In this document: positions 17,470 through 25,722 of the stretch, one piece after another
How positions within the stretch are numbered: the first letter of the stretch is position 1
Layout of the letters: each line of letters opens with the position of its first letter
Origin: Corynebacterium sp. Marseille-P4321
GTDB taxonomy: Bacteria; Actinomycetota; Actinomycetes; Mycobacteriales; Mycobacteriaceae
Length of the DNA stretch: 64,000 nt
Direction: 5' to 3'
Assembly (NCBI RefSeq): GCF_903645305.1
Contig: NZ_CAHJXO010000003.1
Span: 474,228-538,227 of the forward strand
Notes under the pieces: model-generated
Seen by the model: the letters and a program-made list of their open reading frames with translations, nothing else
The model's database searches: none
What the model was told of the DNA's origin: nothing
Program-made: the position numbers and the translations under genes

Positions 17470-18639
17470 CTACCCGCCCCACTCGTAGAGCGTCTCGCCG
17501 CCGGAGTGCACACGCACCCCCGGCGCGGGCGTGAGCCAGAGGTCCGTCTGCAGCTGCTCGTCGCCAGCGAAGGCGCGGAACGAGATGGTCTCGTTCGTCT
17601 TGTCCAGCACCTCGACATCGGCGCGGGTGAGCCACGCGTTGCGGCGGCGCACACCGATCAGTTTCTGGTGCTCGGTGAACACCCAGCGCCCCAGGTCGGA
17701 CAGCTCCTCGGGTGAGGCGGGCAGGGCGGGGCGCACCGCGTCGTCGGCGGACCAACCCTCGGAGCGCACGCCGGTAAAGCCCTGCTCGTCGCCGTAGTAG
17801 ATCGAAGGCATGCCGGGCACCGTCATGAGCACGGCGAGCGCGAGCACCAGCTTCTCCGGCCCCACCTTGGAGGCGATGCGGTCCACGTCGTGGTTGCCAA
17901 TGAATGTGTTTGGCAGCACCTGCGCCGCGATCTCGCGGTGGCGCCCGAGCGCGTGGTCCAGCTCCCAGAAATTCACGTCTACCAGCGACGACCAGGTGGC
18001 CTTCCACAGTTCGTACTGTGTCACGGCGTCAAGGTTGCCCGCGGTGGCGATCTCCGCATAGTCGCCGTGGATCACCTCACCCAAAAACATCGCGTTGGGG
18101 AACTCCTCGCGCACCCGGGCGAGCACCTTTCGCCAGAACTCCGGCGGCACCGCGTACGCCACATCGAGGCGCCAGCCCGCGATGCCTTTGCGCAGCCAGT
18201 GGCACATGATGTCCACTACGGCGTCCACGACTCGCTCGTCCGCGTGATGCAGCGTGGCCAGCTCGCCGTGGCCCTCCCAATCCGTGTCACCGGCGAGCCC
18301 GCCTTCCACCCACGGGTGCGTGCGCGCCACGTGGTTAAACACGCCGTCTAGCATGACGCGGATGCCTCGGGCGGAGCATTCGTCGATAAGCCAAGCGAAA
18401 TCTTCCCCATCGCCCAAGCGCTTATCGACGCTAAAGTGATCCAGCGTGTCGTACCCATGCGTCACCGACTCGAAGATGGGGCCGAGCAAAAGCCCGTTGC
18501 AGCCGAGTTCCACCAGGTAGTCGAGCCAAGGTTCAAGCGCGCGCAGGCGGTGGTCCGAATCGTCGCCACCACGCTCGCGGATCGGGGCGCCCGTCGCCGC
18601 GAGCGGGTAGACGTGCCACCAGATGGTCTGATCCAACAT
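17470..18639 (-). CDS. GH13 alpha-amylase-family glycoside hydrolase
   Basis: 389 residues, a single TIM-barrel domain with a short C-terminal part. GH13 conserved regions are present: DGVFNHVAR (region I), GWRLDVAY with the nucleophile Asp, FLGEVIHGDY with the acid/base Glu, and FIGNHDVDR with the third catalytic Asp. It is shorter than secreted amylases and has no signal peptide, so it is a cytoplasmic maltodextrin- or oligosaccharide-acting enzyme. The ATG follows the glutaminase stop with no gap, which means tight co-transcription with that gene. Confidence 0.85.
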   Translation of the reverse strand: MLDQTIWWHVYPLAATGAPIRERGGDDSDHRLRALEPWLDYLVELGCNGLLLGPIFESVTHGYDTLDHFSVDKRLGDGEDFAWLIDECSARGIRVMLDGVFNHVARTHPWVEGGLAGDTDWEGHGELATLHHADERVVDAVVDIMCHWLRKGIAGWRLDVAYAVPPEFWRKVLARVREEFPNAMFLGEVIHGDYAEIATAGNLDAVTQYELWKATWSSLVDVNFWELDHALGRHREIAAQVLPNTFIGNHDVDRIASKVGPEKLVLALAVLMTVPGMPSIYYGDEQGFTGVRSEGWSADDAVRPALPASPEELSDLGRWVFTEHQKLIGVRRRNAWLTRADVEVLDKTNETISFRAFAGDEQLQTDLWLTPAPGVRVHSGGETLYEWGG

Positions 18640-20301
18640 CTACTTATTCTCCTTTCCGCGGCGGATAAGCGGTTGCAAGTCCTCCGCGAGTCGCTCGCGC
18701 CAGTTCTTCGCCGTCTCGTTGTAGCCCCTATCGTGCGGGCGCATACCGCGGTGGGTGAAACTGACCTGCGTTTCGCCTTCCTCACCTTCCTCAATGTCGA
18801 AGATGAGCGAGGTGTCCTCCCACTCCGGGTCCTCCTTCAGGCGCTTGTCCTTGTCGCCGGGCTCGACGTGCCACACCACGCGCTTGCCGTCGTCGGACTC
18901 TTCGACGCTGAGCTCCACGTACTGGTCGTCCGTCTCGTAGTGGAACTCGCCGCCCTGTTCGCGGGCCTCGCCCTCCACCGCGTCGCCGAGCCAGGAATCC
19001 GGCCGCGTGATCGCCTCGAAGACCTCCTCGCGCGTGGCGTCCACGGAAAACGACGCAGTGAAGTCGCGGATCGCCTGCGCGGTCGTGCCGTCGGAGAACA
19101 CCCAGTCGCTCAGCGCGTGCTCCGGGTCGTAGATGGACACGTTCACCCCCTCGTCCCGGTAGTTCATCAGGCCTTCCTTGATCAGGTCGCGGCCTGGCTT
19201 GTTGAACGCGGTCACGCCCGAGACATCCAGGATGAGGTTGGGGCCATCGACGCGACGCTGCTGCAGCTCGCGCAGGATCTTCTCCGCGGCCGTGAAGTTG
19301 ATCATGCCCTGCAACTCGACGATGTCGGCGTCTTCCTTGCGCTCGATGCTCTTCACACCCGGCGCGACGTAGAAGTTCGAGGACATCAGGTTCAAACCGA
19401 GGCCGCTGGACAACTCCTCAAAGATCTTCACGCCGCGCACCGAGTTGCCCTGCTTATCCAGGCGCGGGCTGAGCGACGCAATCCCCAGCTGGCCTGGCAG
19501 CGTACCGATCAAACCGCCGGCCACGCCGGACTTGGCGGGGATGCCCACCTCCACCATCCAGCGGCCGGAGGCATCGTACATGCCCGCGGACACCATCACC
19601 GCCTGCGCAACACGCGCAGCCATGGGAGAGACCACCTTCTCCCCCGTCACCGGCTGCACGCCCGCATTCGCCAGCGTGGCCGCCATCTGCGCGAGGTCCT
19701 TCACCGTCACCTTCACCGCGCACTGGGCGGTGTAGGCCTCAACCGCATCGTGTGCCCCGTCGGTCACCGTTCCCACCTCGCGGAGCATGTGCGCAAAGGC
19801 CTGATTGCGGTCGCCGGTCTCAATCTCGGAGCCGTACACCTCATCGTCGAACGACAACTCGCGCCCCGCCAAGCGGGACAGATACTTACGGATCTCCTCC
19901 GCGCGCTGCTTCGGCGGCAAATCGGGCCCGCCGATAAGTTGACTCACCGTGATCGCGCCGGCGTTGATCAGCGGGTTCGCGGGGCGGCCGCGCTCGTCGA
20001 GGGACAGCGCGTTGAACGCCTCGCCCGAGGGCTCCACCCCGACGTGCTGGTGCACCTTCTCCGGCCCGTACACGTCCAGCGCGAGGGCGTAGACGAACGG
20101 TTTGGAGATGGACTGGATGGAAAACTCATACTCGTCGTCGCCCACCGAGTACATGTGCCCATCGGCGGTGCACAACGCCAACCCCAGCTTGTCGGGGTCC
20201 GCGTTTTTCAGCACGTCGATGTAATCGGCCACCTCACCGCCGTCCTTGTCGCGGACAGTGTCGAGGATCGTCTGCAGGTATTCAGTCACGGGCGAGAGCA
20301 T
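18640..20301 (-). CDS. glsA: Glutaminase fused to STAS and SRPBCC/AHSA1 domains
   Basis: 553 residues. Residues 1 to about 310 are a serine-dependent glutaminase: SISK at 64-67 is the SxxK motif, and NPLINAGAITVSQLIGG, PVTGEKVVSPMAARV and KSGVAGGLIGTLPG are family signatures. Residues about 325-415 form a STAS-like domain (DADIVELQGMINFTAAEKIL, LILDVSGVTAFNKPGRDLI). Residues about 420-545 look like an AHSA1/SRPBCC domain (FSVDATREEVFEAITRPDSW, TQVSFTHRGMRPHDRG). It converts glutamine to glutamate and ammonia. Glutaminase-STAS proteins are known; the third domain is unusual and could sense a ligand. It is probably co-transcribed with the GH13 gene. Confidence 0.88.
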   Translation of the reverse strand: MLSPVTEYLQTILDTVRDKDGGEVADYIDVLKNADPDKLGLALCTADGHMYSVGDDEYEFSIQSISKPFVYALALDVYGPEKVHQHVGVEPSGEAFNALSLDERGRPANPLINAGAITVSQLIGGPDLPPKQRAEEIRKYLSRLAGRELSFDDEVYGSEIETGDRNQAFAHMLREVGTVTDGAHDAVEAYTAQCAVKVTVKDLAQMAATLANAGVQPVTGEKVVSPMAARVAQAVMVSAGMYDASGRWMVEVGIPAKSGVAGGLIGTLPGQLGIASLSPRLDKQGNSVRGVKIFEELSSGLGLNLMSSNFYVAPGVKSIERKEDADIVELQGMINFTAAEKILRELQQRRVDGPNLILDVSGVTAFNKPGRDLIKEGLMNYRDEGVNVSIYDPEHALSDWVFSDGTTAQAIRDFTASFSVDATREEVFEAITRPDSWLGDAVEGEAREQGGEFHYETDDQYVELSVEESDDGKRVVWHVEPGDKDKRLKEDPEWEDTSLIFDIEEGEEGETQVSFTHRGMRPHDRGYNETAKNWRERLAEDLQPLIRRGKENK

Positions 20302-20332
20302 GGCCGCAAGTGTAGCGGCCGCGCCGACGCGA

Positions 20333-21016
20333 CTACCGGCGCTTGCTGATCAGTACGGAACACTCGCCCTGGCGGTGAAACGGCAACACCTGCACCTCGT
20401 GTCCCACGAGGCCGCCGGAGACCAACCCTTCATGCAGCGCACACACCACCGCAGACGGCCGCTTTCCCTCCTGGGTGATGAAGGGGCAGGCTTGCAGCGC
20501 AATCTCCGAGACCCGCGGGCCCGAGGACTCTCTGCGCAGCCAGGGATCGAAGCCCAAATCCACCAGCATTTCGATGGCCTCCCGGGTCACGGCGGGCAAG
20601 TCATCGCCCTCCGGGAGCTCGAATAGCGATTCCGCCCGCTCGGCCCACTGCGAACCCAGCTCACGCGCCTTATCCGTGTCGTCGTCCGTGAGCGTGCTGG
20701 TGAGCACCTCCACCAAAGCGATGAGCGCGGTGGCGGCGCGATCCGGGCGCGGGGCACGAGCCGTGTACACGTGCGACGGGCGCCCCCTACCCGGCGAAGC
20801 CGCCACGTGACGCGCCACCACGCCCAGCCCCATGAGCTCGTCTAAGTGCCCACGCACCGTATTCACGTGCATCCCCAGCAGCTCCGACAGCTCCGAAACC
20901 TGCATCCCCTCCGGCCTGGCCTGCAGCTCGCGGAACACCTCACGCTGCTTCGCGCTCAGCCGGGCGGCCTCAGTGACCAACTCGGCTGTGGGGCGCGGGG
21001 CGTTCACGCGCTTCAT
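20333..21016 (-). CDS. SufR/ArsR-like helix-turn-helix regulator with Cys-containing C-terminal domain
   Basis: 227 residues. A winged helix-turn-helix (MQVSELSELLGMHVNTVRGH, then LDELMGLGVV) is followed by an effector domain whose last 60 residues contain ACPF, VVCALHEGLVSGG and GECSVLI. This cysteine arrangement resembles SufR-type iron-sulfur sensors, so cluster binding is a reasonable guess. The ATG at 21016 has AGGAG just upstream. The gene reads toward glsA, whose start is 31 bases downstream, so both may be in one transcript. One 108-bp repeat lies in its upstream region. Confidence 0.75.
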   Translation of the reverse strand: MKRVNAPRPTAELVTEAARLSAKQREVFRELQARPEGMQVSELSELLGMHVNTVRGHLDELMGLGVVARHVAASPGRGRPSHVYTARAPRPDRAATALIALVEVLTSTLTDDDTDKARELGSQWAERAESLFELPEGDDLPAVTREAIEMLVDLGFDPWLRRESSGPRVSEIALQACPFITQEGKRPSAVVCALHEGLVSGGLVGHEVQVLPFHRQGECSVLISKRR

Positions 21017-21146
21017 GCTCCTGCCTTTCCAGCGTGAAAAGGGAAAATCGGACGGGGACAAGGTAAAGCTCCGCGCAATTCTAAACCGCCCGCCGGCAGA
21101 TTTTCAATAATGCAGACAGGTTAGCGGGTGTGATCTCGGCTTGAGC

Positions 21147-21254
21147 GGGAGTTGTTTGAAACAACTTTGGGAACAACTCGGGGCGGATTGACCGCAGAAT
21201 CGATACATTTCCCCAGCTCACCATAGTTGTTTCGAGTTGTTTGGAGTTGTTTTA
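21147..21254. repeat. 108-bp direct repeat, copy 1
   Basis: Identical base for base to 22990-23097. It contains a 17-bp palindrome at 21150-21166 (AGTTGTTT-G-AAACAACT), a near half-site at 21171-21178, and three AGTTGTTT words at 21225, 21235 and 21245 spaced exactly 10 bp. Its right-hand three bases are the TAA stop of the ATP-binding protein gene. Confidence 0.95.
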
Positions 21255-22964
21255 TAGGCCGATCCAACGCACACCGGGGCCGCGTGTCTTGCCCTTCGGA
21301 TCGATCCGCGCGCGGCCGACATCCCGAAGGTGCGTGAGAATGCGCGTGACGTCGGTGCGCTCCACACCGAGTTCCTCTGCAACCTCGCGCGAAGACAGCG
21401 ACTTCCCCTCCCGCAGCTGCGTCTCAATCCATTCTTGGACCGTCACGGTAGCCACCACACGGTCTTCGGGGAGTTGCATCGTCTTCCGTGCCGCTTGAGA
21501 CAGGATCCACTCTGGTGCGTCTCTGAGCTGCTCCAAGAACCCTGCGTCTGCGTAGAAACCCAGGATGCCGCTCGCTTGATCGAACGAAACCTGCATCAGT
21601 TGGGCTGCGGTAGACGTGGTCAAAATTGGGTTATCCATCAGATGCCGCGCAATAAGCAGGCCGTTCACGCTAGCGAAGAGATCTCGGCCATAAACGTCGA
21701 TGAGGTGCGAAAGCGCTACGACGAAGTCTCGATCCACGCGTCCGGAAGAGAGCGACACTTCCACGAAGTTTCGGGAAGCGGTGACACTCGGCGGGGTACG
21801 CCCCGTCGATAGCATCGATGCCCACATGCGGTCGAACCCCCGCGATGCTTCCTCCGCCAACCCCAACAGGCGTAAAGCCGCCATCAAAGTAGGGTTGCGC
21901 GGGATGGACTGTGTAGTGAGCAAATTATCAACCGTGACTCCGACCGGGAGGGCTCCAGGCGACCAGACCTTCAACTCCGTGGGAGACTGATCTACGACGA
22001 TCGAAGCTGCTGCATCCCAATCACGGTGAGCAGCCGCATTAGCGACAACCTCGTCCACCGCGCCATCTGGGAAAGCTGGAATGGCCACCTCCTGCCCACT
22101 GGGTAGTTGAATGTTGGCAACTTCCTTGCTGGCATTGCCCTGAATAAGAGGGGTAAGCCGCAAGAAGGATGTGACCAGCGGCGCGGAGATTCGCGTAATC
22201 TCTGGCTCTCCGCCCGGCACCGTACGCAGTTGATGCTGCACCGTCACCCGGCCCTGCTGTGGGGGCATGAAAAGCACTTCACCTGCGAATGTGAGCGCCC
22301 CATCCGGAGTCAGGAGGGCAAGCTCAGTAAGTAACTCCTCGGTGGTGTTCGGAACTGGTGCGGTGTTACCCGATATCGCGCGCCGATTGGCTAGGAGTTG
22401 ACGGGCCTGATCAACCGCCACCGGATCAAGATCCGACATAGGCCGCCTGGAGGGGTGCGCCGAGAAATCCGGGTTCGCCCGTCGAAAGGCGATATCACGA
22501 CGCAGCTCTTCTGTAAGGGGCACGCAACGGGTCCCCTCCCGCCGACTCGACTGGCCTTTCGGCCGGCTATAAAGCGCCAGCCCCCGGGGCACGCGCAGCA
22601 CGACAAGGCGGGCCCCTTCCCAGCTCAGTTCGGTTGCCTCGACATTGATATTCGGTTGCGTGTTATCGAAGATCTTCTTCTCGAACCACTCTTCTTGGCG
22701 GTCCGTACCACTGAACGCGCCGGGGCCTGCAACCTTGTCCGACACACCGACGACAATGAACGAAACGCCAGCTTCACCGTTAGACAAGCACACAGCCTCG
22801 TTTGCCAGAACTTCAGTGAGAAGCGCATCCGGGTTTCCACTCCGCTGATGCACTGCGGGATCTTCTTTGAACTCGAGCCTTTCGGATTCTTGGCTGTCGC
22901 CCGTCGCACCCGCCTGTATTGCTGCAAGGGCGGCGTAGATTAGCTCCATTTCCCGCTCACTCAT
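21252..22964 (-). CDS. Schlafen/AlbA_2-domain ATP-binding protein with C-terminal winged helix
   Basis: 570 residues. The N-terminal AlbA_2-type domain has SERLEFKEDPAVHQ, and SNGEAGVSFIVVGVSDK. A GHKL-like ATPase region follows, with VDEVVANAAAHRDWDAAASI (N-box-like) and KVWSPGALPVGVTVDNL. The C-terminus has winged-helix text (LREGKSLSSREVAEELGVER followed by TDVTRILTHL). Relatives are often annotated as ATP-binding or transcriptional regulators and as accessory genes; the biological role is unproven. The ATG at 22964 gives MSEREMEL. A 17-bp palindrome lies 29 bases upstream, consistent with autoregulation. The gene is bracketed by identical 108-bp repeats. Confidence 0.8.
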   Translation of the reverse strand: MSEREMELIYAALAAIQAGATGDSQESERLEFKEDPAVHQRSGNPDALLTEVLANEAVCLSNGEAGVSFIVVGVSDKVAGPGAFSGTDRQEEWFEKKIFDNTQPNINVEATELSWEGARLVVLRVPRGLALYSRPKGQSSRREGTRCVPLTEELRRDIAFRRANPDFSAHPSRRPMSDLDPVAVDQARQLLANRRAISGNTAPVPNTTEELLTELALLTPDGALTFAGEVLFMPPQQGRVTVQHQLRTVPGGEPEITRISAPLVTSFLRLTPLIQGNASKEVANIQLPSGQEVAIPAFPDGAVDEVVANAAAHRDWDAAASIVVDQSPTELKVWSPGALPVGVTVDNLLTTQSIPRNPTLMAALRLLGLAEEASRGFDRMWASMLSTGRTPPSVTASRNFVEVSLSSGRVDRDFVVALSHLIDVYGRDLFASVNGLLIARHLMDNPILTTSTAAQLMQVSFDQASGILGFYADAGFLEQLRDAPEWILSQAARKTMQLPEDRVVATVTVQEWIETQLREGKSLSSREVAEELGVERTDVTRILTHLRDVGRARIDPKGKTRGPGVRWIGL

Positions 22965-22989
22965 GCCATCAGAGCGTAGCAAAGCCCCA

Positions 22990-23097
22990 GGGAGTTGTTT
23001 GAAACAACTTTGGGAACAACTCGGGGCGGATTGACCGCAGAATCGATACATTTCCCCAGCTCACCATAGTTGTTTCGAGTTGTTTGGAGTTGTTTTA
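22990..23097. repeat. 108-bp direct repeat, copy 2
   Basis: The same 108 bases as 21147-21254, shifted by 1,843 bp. The palindrome is at 22993-23009 and the 10-bp-spaced AGTTGTTT words are at 23068, 23078 and 23088. The right edge is the TAA stop of the MFS transporter gene, so each copy begins with the stop codon of the gene it follows. Confidence 0.95.
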
Positions 23098-24552
23098 GGC
23101 TGCCACCGTGCCGTGCGCGTCGCCGGACTTCGGGTTGCCGCGGAAACACCACGCAGTGGCGGCGGCGAGCACCGCGGCGATGGCCGCCAGCATCGTGAGC
23201 ACATTGTCGTATCCCACGACGTACGCAGGCGCGGCGATCGGGGCCAACTGCGGGTCGTACATCGCCTCCAGGCCAACGGACTGCAGTTCCTTCGGCAGGC
23301 TGCGCACCATCCACATCGGCAGCAGCGACCCAGTTAACGCCACTGCCATGAGCGTGCCGAACTCGTAGGAGACCTCCTCCACACCCGCGGCCATGCCGGA
23401 GCGGTGCATGGGCGCGGCTCCGAGGATGGCGATGGAAGACACGCTCATCACCGACCCACCCGACACGCCGACAAGCGCCAGCCCAAGAACCTCGAAGGGA
23501 AGACTGCCCACCGCGGCGCCGACGGCCAGCACACCGAGCCCAACCACGGCACCCGCGAAGCCGCCCGCCACTAAAGGCAAGAAGCCCACCTTGTGCAGAT
23601 ACGCCCCGCCCAGGGCGGACACGGGGAACGCGGCGGCGGCCATCGCGATGACGGTGGCGCCGGCGTGCAGGGGCGTGAAATCGTCGACAAGCTGCAGCTT
23701 CTGCGTTGTCATCAACTCCACCCCGGCGGCGAGAAACATGCTGCCCACTGCGGCGACGACGCCGCCGGTGAACATGCGGGAGCGGAAAATTTCGAAGGTG
23801 AGCAGCGGATCCGGGATGCGGTATTGTCGGCGCACGAACAGCCACGCGCCAAGCACACACGCCACGCAGGCGGCGATGAGCACCGCGGTGTCACCAGCAG
23901 CCGCCGACTTGATCGCGAGAGTCAGCCCGGTCAGCGCCACCAGCGCGTGCAGCGAAGACACGGCATCCCACTGCTTCTGCGAATTCGGCATGTTCTCCGG
24001 CGCCAACACCACGGTGAGCACCAACGCGACGGCGACGATGGGCACGTTGATCAAAAACACCGACCCCCACCAAAACACCTCAAGCAGCGCGCCGCCCACC
24101 ACGGGCCCGAGAGCGGCACCGATGATCGCCACCGAGCCCCAGATGCCGATGGCTGTGTTGCGTTCGCGCTCGTTGGTGAACGTCACGCGAATCAGCGCGA
24201 GGGTGGCAGGCATCATCACCGCAGCGCCCACGCCCAGAAACGCACGCGCAACGATCAGGGCGGGAGCGCTCGGCGCATACGCGGCGCCCAGCGACGCCAG
24301 GCCAAAGATGCAAAGCCCGATGACGAACATCAGCCGGTGGCCCACCTTGTCACCCAAACTGCCCGTGCCCAGCAGCAGGCCGGAAAGCACAAGCGGGTAG
24401 GCATTGATGATCCACAGCGACTCCGTCGGGCTTGCCCCCAGCTGGACGTTGAGCGCCGGCATAGCCGTGTAAAGGATCGAGTTGTCCAGGCTGATCATCA
24501 GCAGCCCCAGCGACACGACCGCGAAGAAACTCCAGCGTTGCGTACCAGTCAC
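23095..24552 (-). CDS. MFS drug/solute exporter, DHA2 (14-helix) type
   Basis: A 485-residue protein with about 14 hydrophobic helices. Motif C-type and family segments include LDNSILYTAMPALNVQLGAS, the loop GSLGDKVGHRLMFVIG (motif A), and ALGPVVGGALLEVFWWGSVF (motif C, typical of antiporters). It resembles SmvA/QacA-like exporters of cationic or hydrophobic compounds; the substrate is unknown. The start at 24552 reads MTGTQRWSFF. The stop codon is the first three bases of the 108-bp repeat, so the repeat junction did not disturb the reading frame. Confidence 0.88.
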   Translation of the reverse strand: MTGTQRWSFFAVVSLGLLMISLDNSILYTAMPALNVQLGASPTESLWIINAYPLVLSGLLLGTGSLGDKVGHRLMFVIGLCIFGLASLGAAYAPSAPALIVARAFLGVGAAVMMPATLALIRVTFTNERERNTAIGIWGSVAIIGAALGPVVGGALLEVFWWGSVFLINVPIVAVALVLTVVLAPENMPNSQKQWDAVSSLHALVALTGLTLAIKSAAAGDTAVLIAACVACVLGAWLFVRRQYRIPDPLLTFEIFRSRMFTGGVVAAVGSMFLAAGVELMTTQKLQLVDDFTPLHAGATVIAMAAAAFPVSALGGAYLHKVGFLPLVAGGFAGAVVGLGVLAVGAAVGSLPFEVLGLALVGVSGGSVMSVSSIAILGAAPMHRSGMAAGVEEVSYEFGTLMAVALTGSLLPMWMVRSLPKELQSVGLEAMYDPQLAPIAAPAYVVGYDNVLTMLAAIAAVLAAATAWCFRGNPKSGDAHGTVAA

Positions 24553-25167
24553 GGCTGCCTACTGTATCGGGGGCACATTGCTTATCGACGTCCTCCCGGC
24601 GTGAAAGCGCCCGCCTCCGAAAAGGCGAGCGCTTCTGTCATGCTGTGCTCCGTCCCCTCCCCCACTTCCCTGGGCCTTAGCAACCTCATCCGGCGTGTTC
24701 GGTGTGCGAAAGTGTCGTCGGGCCGGGTTCGTGCTTACCCGTACCCGCGTCCGCGTGTTGTGGAGAACAATCAGTGCGCGGGGGTTGCGTGCTTTCGGTT
24801 GTGGGTGGGGCGTCTCGGGTGCGGGTGTGCGCCGCGTCGCTCCGCTCCCCGCATACTTGGCGGTTGAGGAGTCGGATTCTGGCTATGCCGCGTTATCGCG
24901 GTGCGGCCGCGCCCGAGACGGGATAGGAATGTGCAGTTTCACTTGCTGTCATCCATGCTCCCTTCTTCTCGGTGTGTCCTTACATAGCCGGTCGGTAGTT
25001 TTGGTCTGCTCCTGGCTAGTGTGTGCCGGTGGCTAACCTTGTGACCTGCTGGTTCGCACACTAAACGAGAGGGTTGGCAGGGCGGAAGACCCTTGTGCGT
25101 GGTCCTACCCCGCCGTTCCCCTTCCGGCACGTAAAACGTGGTCTCGGTCACACTGGTATGGGGTAGG
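24553..25167. other. Intergenic stretch without a recognisable gene
   Basis: About 615 bp with no frame I can assign. It contains a CGTCGATAAGC word (inverted, 24580-24590) and a hairpin with 11-bp arms at 24606-24616 and 24623-24633 (10 of 11 paired, AAA-containing loop). Frames of 70-110 residues in this part have no protein-like features. The base composition shifts through GT-rich and GC-rich tracts, which suggests decayed or acquired sequence. Confidence 0.5.
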
Positions 25168-25296
25168 TTATAACCACTCGGCCTTGCGCTCGTCTTCCGT
25201 GTCCCATTTTGTGCGTACCTGCCCGGAGGCCTTCAGTTCCGCAATCGAGCCAATGCCCATGAGATACAGGGTGATGCCCTCCGATTCCAGAAGCAT
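25168..25296 (-). pseudogene. Remnant of a second lldD-like gene (C-terminal 42 residues)
   Basis: The minus strand encodes LYLMGIGSIAELKASGQVRT followed by KWDTEDERKAEWL and a stop. The intact lldD ends LHLMGIGSIAELKASGQVRT then KWD, after which the sequences differ. At DNA level the shared part (about 25200-25280 versus 25768-25848) is similar but not identical. Upstream of LLESEG the similarity stops. Either a paralogue was mostly deleted, or this is the ancestral lldD 3' end separated by an insertion. Confidence 0.65.
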
Positions 25297-25443
25297 GCCC
25301 CGATTGTGCGTAGATCGCGGAATGAATTGAGGCGCTCCCGCGCGATGCTTCAATCCTGAGGATTGGTATTCGCGGCGACAGCGCCTCGGCGATGGGGCAG
25401 TTCCAAGAGGAAGCTACCCGCTCGGTATGTACGATAACTAACC

Positions 25444-25566
25444 ATGGGCGAGCAGGCAATCGGGGGTAGCCCTCGTGACATGAACCGTATTGAGGCACTC
25501 GGCCTCGCGCGTATGGAAACGTATCTACAAGAAACCGGCTACGCTCCATCGCCATGGTTTGCGTAA
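25444..25566 (+). CDS. Possible 40-residue ORF of unknown function
   Basis: An ATG frame encodes 40 residues, MGEQAIGGSPRDMNRIEALG then LARMETYLQETGYAPSPWFA. It is amphipathic and ends abruptly, so it may be the N-terminal fragment of a lost gene. I see no strong ribosome-binding site and no family. It lies between the lldD remnant and a large inverted repeat. Confidence 0.25.
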   Translation: MGEQAIGGSPRDMNRIEALGLARMETYLQETGYAPSPWFA

Positions 25567-25641
25567 CGACGACCTCTAGCTCCGATGCATGCTGCCACCG
25601 TGGTGAAAAGCCAGGAAATCGGCCCCTGAACCGAAAGTTCG

Positions 25642-25683
25642 TTACGCGTAACGGAAATTGCATTGCATTTCCGTTACGCGTAA
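25642..25683. repeat. Perfect 17-bp inverted repeat with CGTTACGCGTAACG core
   Basis: The left arm TTACGCGTAACGGAAAT (25642-25658) pairs with 25667-25683 around an 8-base loop. Each arm contains a TTACGCGTAA palindrome, so the structure is a palindrome of palindromes. A further partial copy, GGAAATGCGTTAC, follows at 25685-25697. There is no T-run, so a terminator is less likely than a protein-binding site. Confidence 0.7.
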
Positions 25684-25722
25684 TGGAAATGCGTTACAGT
25701 TCGGCCGAGCGGAATGGGCGGA

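Noticed and set aside
21252..22964. Prophage or integrative element carrying its own integrase
   Set aside because: The 1,843-bp unit has a single gene and no recombinase, capsid or replication gene.
24695..25151. Frames of 70-113 residues in both directions as genes
   Set aside because: Codon use, lack of start signals and composition (Cys, Arg and Ser-rich) do not look like protein-coding sequence in this genome.
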